Of a stretch of 64,000 nucleotides of DNA, positions 38,153 to 50,672 are shown in pieces; position 1 is the stretch's first letter; every line of letters starts with the position of its first letter. The notes under the pieces are model-generated. The model saw only the letters and a list, made by a program, of their open reading frames with translations, made no database searches and was not told where the DNA came from. The DNA is from Sycobia sp. Sy_11 (Eukaryota > Arthropoda > Insecta > Hymenoptera > Epichrysomallidae): positions 281,001 through 345,000 of the forward strand of contig JACCIC010000003.1 of the NCBI GenBank assembly GCA_018907035.1, read 5' to 3'. A program made the translations under genes and the position numbers.

Positions 38153-38784
38153 ATTTATTTACGAAGTAGTAGTGTCAAATTATTAATGATCTAATCCATA
38201 CTGAAAATTTCCGTTATAATTAAAGTAAGGAAAATGAGTTTATTTTCAAAGAATAATTTATAGTCGCTAAATGAATTATCAAAAGAAATAAACTCGTAAT
38301 TACAGAATCTCCTTATTTGGATTCTTTGTTTTTAATAAATTAAATATGAACTTCAATATGGAATTTTTTAAAAATATAATGTAGAAACTTTCTTATGTTT
38401 AATTATCACTATGAATATCAGTTGGATGTAGTATAGAAAATGGACATAAGCCGCCTTATTTCATTAGCGGCTGAAATAACGCTTTTTGAAAACAATTTTC
38501 AGTCATGTAATTCATCCAATAATTATCAAAAACGTCCTGATAAATAATTACTAGTATAATGTTTCTTCTACTTTCAGAATTTATTTATATTATTTTCAAT
38601 TAAGTGAAAACTTGAGTAAGAAATGTTAAAAATAAATAATTATCAAATCTTGTGACTAACAATAAAAAGTAATATATTATTGTTATGATTTTATATATTA
38701 TAGACAGTGAATGAATAGACAAATAAATATATTCATAAAGCTTGACAAATTTTTTTTCAAAGAAGTAGTTTAATCGGATTAAAT

Positions 38785-38797
38785 CCCCCCCCCCCCC
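38785..38797. repeat. Poly-C tract (C13)
   Basis: Longest C homopolymer in the window, isolated in AT-rich DNA. Others of 9-10 lie near 20638, 25492, 39961, 46490 and 47220; a G10 run is near 52349. Confidence 0.95.
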
Positions 38798-39268
38798 ACT
38801 TCCCAAAACCGAGCCTTTGACGTCTGTCTCCTTTATATTAGTCGGCCCTGTATATACAACTTTTGACATCGTATGGAGAATTCTAAACATTATGGCATTG
38901 AATATTTTGGTATCTTTTTTCTTTAAAAAAAAAATTACTTATAAAAAAACACAGCATTCATAATGAAAAAAATGATGATTTCAAATTTTGCAAAGTAGAA
39001 GAGATTCATAACAAAAAATTGCCTTTTACACGATGAATTACGTACCTGTAAAATATATCGAAAAAACGACCATTCAAGCGCCCTGATGAGTTAAAACACC
39101 TTTGCAATAAATGAGGCACAGGCAGGAATCGATTGTCGTTTGAAAAGGCTTACTGACGGTAAATCGTTGTAAAGAGTATTAAAAGTTAGTTTCGTAAAAA
39201 TACTCTTGGAATGGCTTTTTATTTCTCAATTAGCGCAACATTTCCAGCGACTAGCTTAAGAATACGCA

Positions 39269-39290
39269 GTAATTAAAAATTCTTAATTAC
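39269..39290. repeat. Inverted repeat GTAATTAA / TTAATTAC
   Basis: GTAATTAA (39269-39276) and its reverse complement (39283-39290) are separated by AAATTC. Both arms carry TAATTA, a typical homeodomain core. It lies in a microsatellite-poor stretch. Confidence 0.85.
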
Positions 39291-40006
39291 TTAAATCTCG
39301 TGTGATAAATAACGAAGTTTTAACACCTGGTCAATTAGTTCTTCAAATTGTATCTTATTAATGACAAGAAATAGATTGAAAAATACTGTAAATCGAACTT
39401 AATACTCTGATATATCGAATATTATCTCTAACGCAATATACAATTGATCGAGCAAAATATTATTCTCATTAAATTCTTCATATAATATTAACATAATAAA
39501 GAGAGTAAAAAAGAATTAAATATTTGTGTAAAATTATCAATATATATATATATATAAATGGAAGGATGAACAAATGTGATTCCTCATACTATAATAAAAT
39601 TATTTAATTCGATACAGTTATAACGGTGTAAAAAGCAGTGATCAATATAAAAGTCTATACCTACTTGACCTATCAAGCATTAATTCTTCAACGCGATACT
39701 TTATCCCCGCCTTTAGATATCAAGAAAAACGGTTTCGGATATGTTATATGCGTCGAATCCCAAACCCATGCCCCCCACCCTCCAACTAGCCACCCTACCT
39801 AACAAAAATAACAGCCCGTATCGGCGTTCCGAGTAGTTCCTAATTATGCCGTAACATCTAGCGTCCGCGGCCACCCGGAACGCACTTCCCCGGCGTGAAA
39901 GTGTACACAAGACCGGACCGATTGAGAAGCGTCCCGGACGTTCACTAAAAATCGCGTTGCCCCCCCCCCCAACTACGGTCACCGATCTAAAGAAGCCTCC
40001 TATATA

Positions 40007-40030
40007 TGTGTGTGTGTGTGTGTGTGTGTG
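40007..40030. repeat. (GT)12 microsatellite
   Basis: Short GT array in a CpG-rich block. Confidence 0.96.
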
Positions 40031-40201
40031 CAGGGAAAAATTCACCGAATTCCGAGCGCGTGCGTGCGCACCGCTCACGTGTATATAGGCGACTTGGAGT
40101 GTATGGAGTGGAGAAGGGGGAAGGGAGTGGAGAGCGAAGGAACGTTCTCATGCATAATGCAGGGCACCTGTTCGTCGGCCTCCGCCTTTCGGCTCATCTC
40201 T

Positions 40202-40204
<3 letters not shown>

Positions 40205-40267
<63 letters not shown>
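40205..40267. repeat. (TA)31 microsatellite
   Basis: One of the longest pure TA arrays. Confidence 0.97.
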
Positions 40268-40269
<2 letters not shown>

Positions 40270-40336
40270 TCGCACCCACGATGTAGAAGCAAAGTCGGGC
40301 GACCGTGACCTCGACAATTTCCCACGATCGGCAAGG

Positions 40337-40338
<2 letters not shown>

Positions 40339-40372
<34 letters not shown>
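40339..40372. repeat. (GA)n microsatellite
   Basis: About 16 units, 70 bp after a TA array. Confidence 0.96.
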
Positions 40373-40374
<2 letters not shown>

Positions 40375-40739
40375 AGGAGGTGCGGGCACGTATTACAGGA
40401 GCGAACGGGTGTATATTATAAGTACAAGCGGAATAATCTCGGTGCCAGTCCAGTGCGCGCCGCGACGTCGAATGAGAGAGAGAGAGAGAATGAGAGCGAG
40501 CCCGAGCGGGCGAGGATGCCCGGCGGCCTTCCGATGATGGAATGCGCGCGACGAAGGCCGCGAGGAAGCGCGGCGCGACTCGACTTCCGACGCATCGCCG
40601 GGGAAAACGTGAATATATACATATAGCACTATGGTTTCGCCTCCTTAGTTTCGAGAGCGAGCACAGTATGTATAGATGTACACAGATACGCATCTGACTG
40701 AGTAAAAAGAGGATGGCGATGCGAGAAGTCCAGAGAGAT

Positions 40740-40744
<5 letters not shown>

Positions 40745-40783
<39 letters not shown>
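40745..40783. repeat. (GA)19 microsatellite
   Basis: GA array at the right edge of the CpG-rich block. Confidence 0.96.
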
Positions 40784-40786
<3 letters not shown>

Positions 40787-42611
40787 AGCTTACGGGTTAG
40801 CTCAGGGTTTTTTTTCAAGGGTCGCTAAGTTACCAAAACGTCTTTATGCGACGGAGTTTTGCGACCTGGAATTTGAGTTGTTACTTTCTATTCGGTTTCT
40901 TTTCGGCGCAGGGTGGTTTTCTAGATCAAAGTGTCTTCTAAAATCTATCGAGAATGAAAAGTCACTCCCGGAGAGCCATTATACATATATAGAGAGTGAA
41001 TTAGCGTTCTCTTAAATACTGGCTTCAAAGACCCTTGACAACAACAAAAAATGGAATCCTCGCCCATTGTCAAAGACACCGGGTCGCATCTGTACTGTAG
41101 TCTTTCATTACTGTAAGATTCTAATCAGGCTCTGCGATTTTTTTGTCTATATTAGATGGACTGCAATTGAAAGCGAGCGAATACCTACAGTTTTCATAAT
41201 CCCTCTGTTAAAGAGATGAAATTCTTGCTTGTTTCCATTTTAGGTACTGTAAAATGGGATTATTGGGTATATTGTAAAGGATGGTAGAAAATAACCATAA
41301 CAAATCAATGAGGTAAATCAATCGCAATTATACCGATCCCGATTATTGCTATTAATTTACTTAAAACATTTGTAAGATTTTAAGGAATAATTACATTTGC
41401 ATGGACGGAAATTTCTCATCGAAAAACTTAATTTATGAAAAATTTTATTAGAATTTGCATAATTAATAGAAAACCATGTCTGTCTTTATATTTACAATTT
41501 TGTATTCTCAATAAAGTATTTTAGTATTTTATCAACTAATTTTTTGCAGTGCACTTATGAGGGAAAAAAACAAATAAATGAACGATCGTTCTTTGTGCAT
41601 TCCGCAATGCGAACTGCACAAATATAGTGGTTATAATAGGCGCAGCAGTATTTGCAATAAAATTAGAATTAAAGCAATAATTATGATAATTTCGTAATAC
41701 AAACTATAATAGTAGAATTTCTTCTAGTATTATTCGTCTGCATTTGATTTGATTCTCATCCCATCGTCGCAATCCATTAATCGATTTGCGATATTATAAT
41801 TGTTATCAATAGCGGCGAGTAACGCATTTCAATAATTTTATTAAAAGGCCAATACACTATCAATGAAATTCATTAATTATCGGTACCGAATAATTGATAT
41901 TAAAGCTTTAAATAGCGCGGCGGAAATTTCAATAAATAAATCCTATACCAACTTTAAAACTTTTAGATAATCACCTTAAAGTTGCTTAATTTTAAAAAAT
42001 TGCGCTTTTTCAAAATTCACTTTAATCTTCTCTGAACTTGCAATTTATAATTGAGTTAAAAAATAATTTCTCATTATTAACGCAAATTCGAAAAATTCTT
42101 AAATTCTAAATAAAAAAATTTTTCATAATTAAATTAGTCTTGAAATAGAAGTAAAACGATTGTAATAAGTATCAAAGTTTGAAATATCGTTCACCTCACG
42201 AAATAGAATAGAAAATTTTAAAAAAATAATATATAATAGCAATGGATATATACAAGAATAAAGTTACAATATTTTTTTAGTTATAGAGCATACCACTACT
42301 GCAACTACTAACACTTAGCTTGCCATACGAAAACTCACCTAAAACAGAAAGAAAATAAATATTGTTTAAATTCTTTATACAATAAATTGTTTATATATAT
42401 TATAAAATATATTTATAGAAATATGTTTTTATATATTTGCATAAATAAAATAATTATTATTCAAATAATAATATATCGTTGATTGATTATTTTTGAATAT
42501 TCAGCAAAATCGTAACTTGCAACGTTCCTCCAAAAGATAAATGAATAATGAAACTACATTGGTGGCAATAAATTTTTTCTATATTATAGAACGTATATTT
42601 AACGAGGTGTA

Positions 42612-42713
<102 letters not shown>

Positions 42714-43179
42714 AAAGGCATCCTATACCATCCACACATTTCTACGTGCCAGATTTTATCACCTTCGTTTTTTACGATACAAATTTCTGCATGGCCGAGC
42801 ATTTAATCAATCGAATTAATATATATGTGTGTGTGTGTGTATTGATCGGTACATATATAAATACATACAAATATACATACATATATATATTTATTTATTA
42901 AAAATATATCATTTGCTATATTATAAGGAAATCAATTAAATGTTAAAATAATTGGAAAGTTAATAATTGAACTAGAATAATATTCATTAAAAATTCAAAA
43001 TAAAAGGAATAATTTATACGCTACAGATATGCAAAAACAAATATAAATAATCGTACAGGAAGATTCGACTGTCGATTGGAGATTAATTTATGATTAACGT
43101 ATTTCATAATTACGTGTGAAGTTAATATATATTATAGGATGCTCTTTATTTAAACCAGACGACGTATAATTAATTTATG

Positions 43180-43180
<1 letters not shown>

Positions 43181-43231
<51 letters not shown>

Positions 43232-43245
43232 CATATACATATATA
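43181..43245. repeat. (TA)n microsatellite with TACA breaks
   Basis: TA array with three TACA interruptions. Confidence 0.95.
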
Positions 43246-43604
43246 GGAAATCGATAAAATATATATTATCTCCTCTTTCGGCCATCGATCAGGTCTATTC
43301 AATAAAGAATGGCGGCGTTGATTACAGGACGAGCACATAGGAGTTTTTAATAATATTCTATAGTTTTTTTTTTGGTACACGCGCACCTGTATAGTCACTA
43401 TACCTCAGTATATACAATATATATATATATATAGATACAGCTATATTCAAAAAATGCAGACTGTATATTGGAAAAGTGATGAATCTAAGTATACAAAAAA
43501 GGCTATTGAATTTAAAACATGCATCTATCTTGCTTGCAGGATGAACGAGCACAGGTGAAAAAACTATAAAAATCTATACAATTACATTTCTTAGTGCTCA
43601 AGGC

Positions 43605-43626
43605 ATATATATATATATATATATAT

Positions 43627-43670
<44 letters not shown>
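43605..43670. repeat. Compound (AT)n(TG)n microsatellite
   Basis: AT 43605-43629 joined to about 21 TG units 43629-43670. Confidence 0.97.
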
Positions 43671-43671
<1 letters not shown>

Positions 43672-45510
43672 AATTATAAAGAAATCATGACAGAGACTCT
43701 TTTGTGTATGCATAATTACGAAAGACAGATATAACTATATACATTTTAATATAAAACATGTAAAAAGTTATTCCTTCGTTCTTTTTTAATGTTTTGACAT
43801 AAAAACTAATAATATTTAAAAGCTCCATAAAAAAATTTAGCAAACACATATAATTATAGACATATATTTTAAATTAGAAATAAAATTCCGAGCTTCCACA
43901 TTGAAGATCATTGCGGTGAAATTAATTGTTTTTGAAGCAATATTTAATTGGAAAAATATGTAGAGTGCGACACGTTCGCTATTAATACTTATTACAGAAG
44001 GTCATTAAAAGAAATGCTATCTTGAACAGTTTCTTTGTTATAATAGAGCATTGCAATCATTGAAATAGTTTAGTATATGTATATGACTATGTGTCTACAT
44101 GTACACACAGAAGCATGCATACATTCACACAGTCCACCTATACGCATATACGCTAAAGTATTACAAAAAGAATATAGTGTGTCTTGTTACACAATTAAAA
44201 AAATTAGAGCCGCTTAAGGTTCAGCGATTAATTAGGTTAATGAGAAATAATCCTACGATCATTGATTGAATTAAAGTGCTCAATTTACTTTGTAGTTATA
44301 TAAGACATTTCCTATTTTAATTAAGTCGATATAAAAGAGCCTAAATTCGTCCCTTCTCTTATTTGCTTTCGTCTCAATAGAATTTACAATAAGAATATAA
44401 CGGAAGCAATTTTTAACCCTTATTAACTCCCATAAATAAACAAGATTTCTTAAAGTCTTTCTTTAATTTTTGCATTTACCCGAGTACGGAATATAAACTG
44501 CATTCCTTGCCTAATGAAAGACAAACAGACTTGCAGTTGTTATCCGAAATTGTGGAAACGACATTGCGACATTATGTACCTCAGGAATTTCGCGTTTCTG
44601 AAATTACGACAAATATATTTCTTGTTAATTAGTGTATAAAATTGTAAAATCATATCAAATTCTCGCAATTCACAATACGAACAGCTATTTAATAAATAAA
44701 TTAATTGAAACGAGCTCGATGAATTCGTAGATGCGTTTTGGATAGAGTAATTTTTTAATGTGGGTACAGAATTTTCTAAATTGATGAGTATAGGTTATAT
44801 ATTATATATCGATATAAGTTTTTCCAAATTTTAATACTGCAAGAATGCCGAAGAAGTCTCGCGGTACTTTAAAATTTCCCCAGAACGTAAATTGTTAAAT
44901 GGGACCAATTTAAGGGTCGATGCCCTTTTCACGTTCACTTCTATAAGTAAGCGAAAAACCCGTGAAATAGTAAGCACACATTACTACTCAATATATATGA
45001 TATGTGATATATATAGGAATATATTTTCTTAGATCATTCCAATGAACAGTAAATGTGTATTTATTAGTATATCAAAGTAATCCGGACGAATGCGAAATCC
45101 TTCACTTCGGCCCATTAACTTATAGTAAACTGCAAATTTCGAAAGCTCATTACAAGTTGTCAAACTCATTTAACGTCTACGAAAAATCGTTAAAAGAGCA
45201 AATTATAATAACAATTTAGACGTATATCTGTGTCGCTTAGATTTCGATAAATCGACTTACCGTGTGCAGTTTATTAACGGCGCGAGTCTATTGATTGATT
45301 TTACTTGCATCGCGTGGCGAGAGGATAGGCGCTATATCTACTTTAAAGTGCAAAAATTCATTAAACTCGACAAAATGGGCGGCGATAAACGAGTTTCGTC
45401 GAATTGCGTGAAGGGCCGCTCTTAAAAAAAAAGTCCATTACGCCGCAAGGGACAAAGGACTGATTATATATATGTTTACTTTGTCTAATAGAGGCAGTTT
45501 TTTTTAATTA

Positions 45511-45512
<2 letters not shown>

Positions 45513-45585
<73 letters not shown>

Positions 45586-45593
45586 TCTCTTTC
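45513..45593. repeat. (CT)n microsatellite, interrupted
   Basis: About 80 bp of CT with two CCT breaks. Confidence 0.96.
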
Positions 45594-45950
45594 TCGCTCA
45601 CCTTCTTCCTCCGTTTCTGTCCAGTACGGCTTTTTTATTTGAAAATGCCGTCTTTAAAAAATAAAACTTTTATGCAATTACTTCCTAGTAATAAATGTCT
45701 AAATTCCCTTAGTTAATCAACTGCTATTATTTATATGGTGCTGAAAAAAGGAGTAGGGATGAAGACGGCTGACATAGTACTTGGATACTCATAATTTGGA
45801 AATCAAAATATTACGTCCACCCAGATAGATTTGTAATTATAAAAGGCATTTTTAGAAAAAGATTTGAATGGTGATGATTTCTTTCATACAGAATCTACGT
45901 ATAATGGAAAAAGTATTTGAATATATTATATAATATGAAACCAATTCTGT

Positions 45951-45951
<1 letters not shown>

Positions 45952-45995
<44 letters not shown>
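45952..45995. repeat. (AT)22 microsatellite
   Basis: Pure AT array. Confidence 0.97.
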
Positions 45996-46000
<5 letters not shown>

Positions 46001-46140
46001 TCTTATAAGCGTCTCTATATCAAACAAGATAAATATCGCGGATTTGACCTGCTTTAACGACAAAAACGAAGTATTCTTATATTCTTGATGCTCTAAATCA
46101 TCGCATCTATTGGATAAGCATATGCGAATCAACACTTACA

Positions 46141-46770
46141 TTTATCCCCTTGGCAAATGTTCCACAACGTATTGAGTCCCGCGCGAGCAAGGCACGCAGA
46201 GCCTATATAATATACCCACGTACTCCTTGCCACGAAAACCAAAGGGAGAAAAATCGTTGCCGATACGTCGACCGTCGACTGAAACCGCACCGTGACTTTA
46301 TACACACCCGCGTGTATGCGCGCTTGAAGCAAGGCTTGCGCTATTTACACAGATCGTGCATTAGTGGATGAAAAAAAAAAAAAAAGAAAAAAAAAGAAAT
46401 CGGGTTAATCGCGCCGGTAGAGAGCCAAACTTCTCGTTCGACCCGCCTTTCGGTGGCCCACGCCGCGTAATACCGCCGCAAAATTCACCCCCCCCCCCTA
46501 GCCCACCTACCGGCCGTCGTTACATCGTCGGGCTCGGCGCACACACGCGCCCGCGCATCGGAAACTGCAGCACAGTACATAGGAATAGGTCGTAATCCCC
46601 GCGGGAGCTGCCCGCGCGTCCGATGTGGGGTCGTTGGAGCGTCCGAGCATTCGAACTTCTCGCTCGACCGCCGCGGCGCGCCGTGCCGAAGTTTCGGGCG
46701 CGGTACGGCGCCGCCGCAGCGTTTGCGCGCCCGTATCCGTATATCGGCTTAGCGAGCGGCTACGACCGGC

Positions 46771-46819
<49 letters not shown>

Positions 46820-46960
46820 GCGACGACTCGCGGAACTTTCGGGAGATTTGCAGCCCTGGTCTTTTTGTACACGACACTCGTGTACGGACAGTAATTGAAC
46901 ATGATTGGCCGCAGGACGATTGAGGATCTCTTCGCGTTTTGGCATCGTTCTTCTGCTTCG
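46141..46960. other. CpG-rich block
   Basis: Strong CpG density, with poly-A, poly-C and TA tracts. Arg-rich open frames without recognisable domains. Confidence 0.65.
46773..46817. repeat. (TA)22 microsatellite
   Basis: Pure TA array within a CpG-rich block. Confidence 0.97.
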
Positions 46961-48855
46961 TGATTTGTTTTTTTTTTTTTTTTTTAAGGAAAGAGCTCGA
47001 GAAAGAAGTTGAACGTTATGATATTGTCATAAATAATAATTTAAAGGATCTCCCTGACTGTTATATATATCTTAAACGAATTATTAACATCGACCAATGC
47101 CTATAATGGGTCAATTCACGATCAGAATGACTTTATCGTTTCGCTGCGACATTTCGATCACTCTCCTGGCGACAAGTCAATTATTTAGTTTGTTGGGATT
47201 GGCTAAACTATGATATACGCCCCCCCCCTTAGGGCAATTATTAGAATTAGAGGATGTAATTCATAAACCTAAACGAAATTTTATTTACATTCCTTGTGAT
47301 TTACACGTTTTATTTTTTAATACTTATGCATAGACAATTTGGTAAAAATAAAATTTTAAAAAGCCAAAAGACACCATTTGTTTATTCACTAAACGTTTCT
47401 GTTAAATATAAGAAAAAACGGTTAAAAAAAGCTTTTGAAAAAAAACTACATTATTCAAGCCTGCCATTTAAGTAGGACATTTGCAATTTAATATAATGTC
47501 TCGAAATTAATGTCGATGAATTTCATTGGAACGCGATCTTTTCAATTTATATTGTTAAATGACCATGAGATAATGGATAACGGATGGATCAACAACAAAA
47601 ATCTCATATACTGTTTCTGCATAAATTCATTGTGTTGCAAATTACGAACTTTATAAACGTTATGCATTGTAATCTTACGCTGCAGATGGCCAAGGACCAT
47701 ATCTTTACCTCGTAATCCCAGTAATATATACCTATAAATATTATTTTTGTCTAACTATTGAAAGGACAGGGTCCTGCTAAGGTACTTTTTAAACGTATTT
47801 CAGTCTGTTCAACGCGAGTGGAAATAACGAACAAAATACGGTATATAATTGATTATTAATAGTATCATTGATTAAACGTTTGCCGTTTTTTAATATTAGG
47901 CAGATAAATTCTTAATAATCACGTTTCATCAGCCAAAATACGTTTAAAAATTAGTAAAGTCGCGCGTTTAAAAAAAAAAAAAAGACAATGAAATCCATGT
48001 AAAACACTGCCTAGTTTACACACGCTTCTCGCACTCTTCTTCATTTTTTTTCCATAAATTGTTAACAAATGAAAAATCCGAAATAACGATGAAATTGACG
48101 AATAGGCCGATGTAAAATGTAGGCTTTTTAAATGTAATGATAGACTGTTAATAAATATTAAAATCATAACGCGTCGCTATAGAGAAATTCTCAAGCTTCA
48201 AAACGATATTTTTTTCCACCGATCATTTTAAGTGAAACTAATCGGTTGATTGAATACGCAATATCTCTACAATACGAATACAGACGCTTTGTCACAACAA
48301 TTTACATAATTACTACATTTACATAATTATTACTATTCCTCATTATTAACAACAATTTAATTATTAATAAATAATTAGCCAGCTGCTAGCTCTTCGTCGA
48401 AACCGGAATTTTTGTTATAAACTCTTGTGTTTGCCTTATCCCCACTCTCTCTTCCGAGCGGTAGGAGAACGTGTAAAATTAGCATTTTTCTCAAATCTAT
48501 AAGCGGCATGCCGGGAGCGGAAATCGAAACAATATCGCAAGAGTCAGAATTTCTGGAGCCGAAGTGTACGAAGGCGAGCAGATATCTTGTCTATTATTTT
48601 ACGCGGAAGAATGGCATCTGGTGGAGGGGGGGAGGCGTCTGCCGGAGGAGAATACTCGAGCACGATAATTCACATTGTTTTAGAACGGAGTATGGGTTAT
48701 ACGGATAGAGATAGAGAGTCAACGGATGCGTAAGTAATGAAAACTTGGCTCTATTATTGATAGTCCGGGGATATAATACGTATTTTAAGGTAAATTGCTT
48801 AGGGCGAATTAATTCCCTTCCGGGTATTATAGTCCTGAGAAAAAAGTGGAAATGT

Positions 48856-48909
<54 letters not shown>

Positions 48910-49190
48910 ATATATAAGGGATAAAAGTAGTAATTTATCTACTATTACTGTAAAGTTCTCAGATATACGCCATTGAAAAGAAACAATGCAAAAGTAAAGC
49001 GAAGCATCTGAAAAATAAAAATACGCTATAGTCTGTACATGCTCCGACAAAATAGTCAACGAAATTTTAATAAAACGCGCTATAAATTCTTAATCTTCGT
49101 CGACGTTTATTGAATATTCATAAAAATATGCTCTGTATATTTAGAGCGACATTTAGCATTTGCTTTTTTTTTTGCATTAAAAGCCTTCTC
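46961..49190. other. AT-rich stretch, no gene seen
   Basis: Unique-looking sequence. A 93-codon open frame at 48427-48708 (+) has no recognisable domain. Confidence 0.55.
48860..48916. repeat. (TA)n microsatellite with one GTATG break
   Basis: TA array of about 28 units. Confidence 0.96.
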
Positions 49191-49797
49191 TGATATATTC
49201 GATTTGTTCCCTTGCTTCGCCCTCCCTCGCCATAATTGTGCGTTGCGCTAAGCTCGAATTCGCTAAATGTTCCATGCACACACCTCAGAGGGGACGGAAA
49301 AACGACGCGACGCACTGCACGAGCGCCACTGGTCGGTGCGCTAATCCGGGACGTATCCCCCTCCAGTTCCTCTTCCGGGGCGGCAAGCCCACGAGAACGA
49401 TTTCGATCTTCGATATACTCGTATATATATATAGTGTGACGCGCAGGTGATGGTCTGGGAGAAAGTACCGCAGTGCGAGACAGAGAGATAGGGAATGAAG
49501 ACTCTCTCCCTCTCGACAATGGGACGTTTTTCCGCGCTTATGTATATATAGATACATAATGGCATAGGAAGCAGAGGGAAAAAGGAAGAAAGGTAAAGAG
49601 TGAGCGCGCGCGTGAGAGTGAGAGAAAGAGAGAGGAGTCGCCTTTGTGCGCCGGTCGCGGGGCAGATTTTATTTCATAAAAGCCGCTCGACTTTTCGCTC
49701 CCACCCCCTCCTATTCTCCGCCGTTCGGTAATTCATCGAGTGGGAAAAAAATCCTTCCTCCTCTTTGGACGCGACCCCTTTCTCCGCAATGCGCGCA

Positions 49798-49799
<2 letters not shown>

Positions 49800-49828
<29 letters not shown>
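49800..49828. repeat. (TC)14 microsatellite
   Basis: TC array within a CpG-rich block. Confidence 0.96.
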
Positions 49829-49832
<4 letters not shown>

Positions 49833-49931
49833 TCCCAGAGCTCAACGCGCCATTTAATTAGCGCGCGCTTTTACCACGCGGTCATGGATTACCGTATAAC
49901 GATATCACGTTGGACCATTTCGGAGCGCGGC

Positions 49932-49933
<2 letters not shown>

Positions 49934-49973
<40 letters not shown>
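49934..49973. repeat. (AT)20 microsatellite
   Basis: Pure AT array within a CpG-rich block. Confidence 0.97.
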
Positions 49974-49974
<1 letters not shown>

Positions 49975-50350
49975 GCGCAGTTCATGCAGTGCGCGAATTA
50001 ACACGTCCGACGAGCCGGAACGTGGGGCGAAGGGGGAGGGGTGGTTAATTCGCTGGAAAAAAAAAGTATTTTCTCCTTCTGCTTTCGGCGTGGACTCGGG
50101 GAAGGCGAGGGTTTGGGAGGTGGCGGAGGAAGGGGGAATCGCACATTTAACACAAGGATCGGCGCGCTGCGTTTGAATTTCGACGAGGGAGGTCGCGGGG
50201 CGCGGAGGTTTTCAGGTGAGCGCGGGGCGAGGGGGGGGAGGGTTAAAAGTCTACGGGGATCGTTGAGGATTGTATAACGAGGGCGGGGGCGCAGAGGACC
50301 GCCGCCGGTTTTCCCGGTATACGAAGGCAGTATAGCAGACCGTACCTCTG

Positions 50351-50354
<4 letters not shown>

Positions 50355-50399
<45 letters not shown>
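50355..50399. repeat. (TA)22 microsatellite
   Basis: Pure TA array at the right edge of the CpG-rich block. Confidence 0.97.
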
Positions 50400-50401
<2 letters not shown>

Positions 50402-50608
50402 GTTGATATAATGTATTATATAAGATTTATGTGCTTAATTGTTCTCTTCGTGCTTAATTAACGGAATGTAAAGTCGAGTTTTTTATTACGCGGCACGAAT
50501 ATAATATTACATAAACTGAAGAATTTCCCTAAACGACCTTTAATTGAATACAGTTATTAATAATATATCGTTGGACGTGAAATTGATAAAAATGTTTGCT
50601 GTTATTAT

Positions 50609-50616
50609 ACATACAT

Positions 50617-50669
<53 letters not shown>
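50609..50669. repeat. (CATA)n then (TA)n
   Basis: A few CATA/CACA units, then about 19 TA units. Confidence 0.95.

Positions 50670-50672
<3 letters not shown>

Larger units (their letters stand above)
37765..39700. other. AT-rich unique-looking stretch
   Basis: No gene seen. Holds the 20-bp palindrome, the C13 tract and the TAATTA inverted repeat. Confidence 0.55.
39701..40800. other. CpG-rich block dense in microsatellites
   Basis: CpG-dense, with GT, TA and three GA arrays. Open frames up to 181 codons are array read-through. Confidence 0.65.
49191..50354. other. CpG-rich block
   Basis: CpG-dense, with G-rich runs at 50.02-50.29 kb and TC/TA arrays. No supported gene. Confidence 0.65.

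Noticed and set aside
48427..48708. 93-codon open frame
   Set aside because: No domain, no conserved pattern and no nearby exon candidates.
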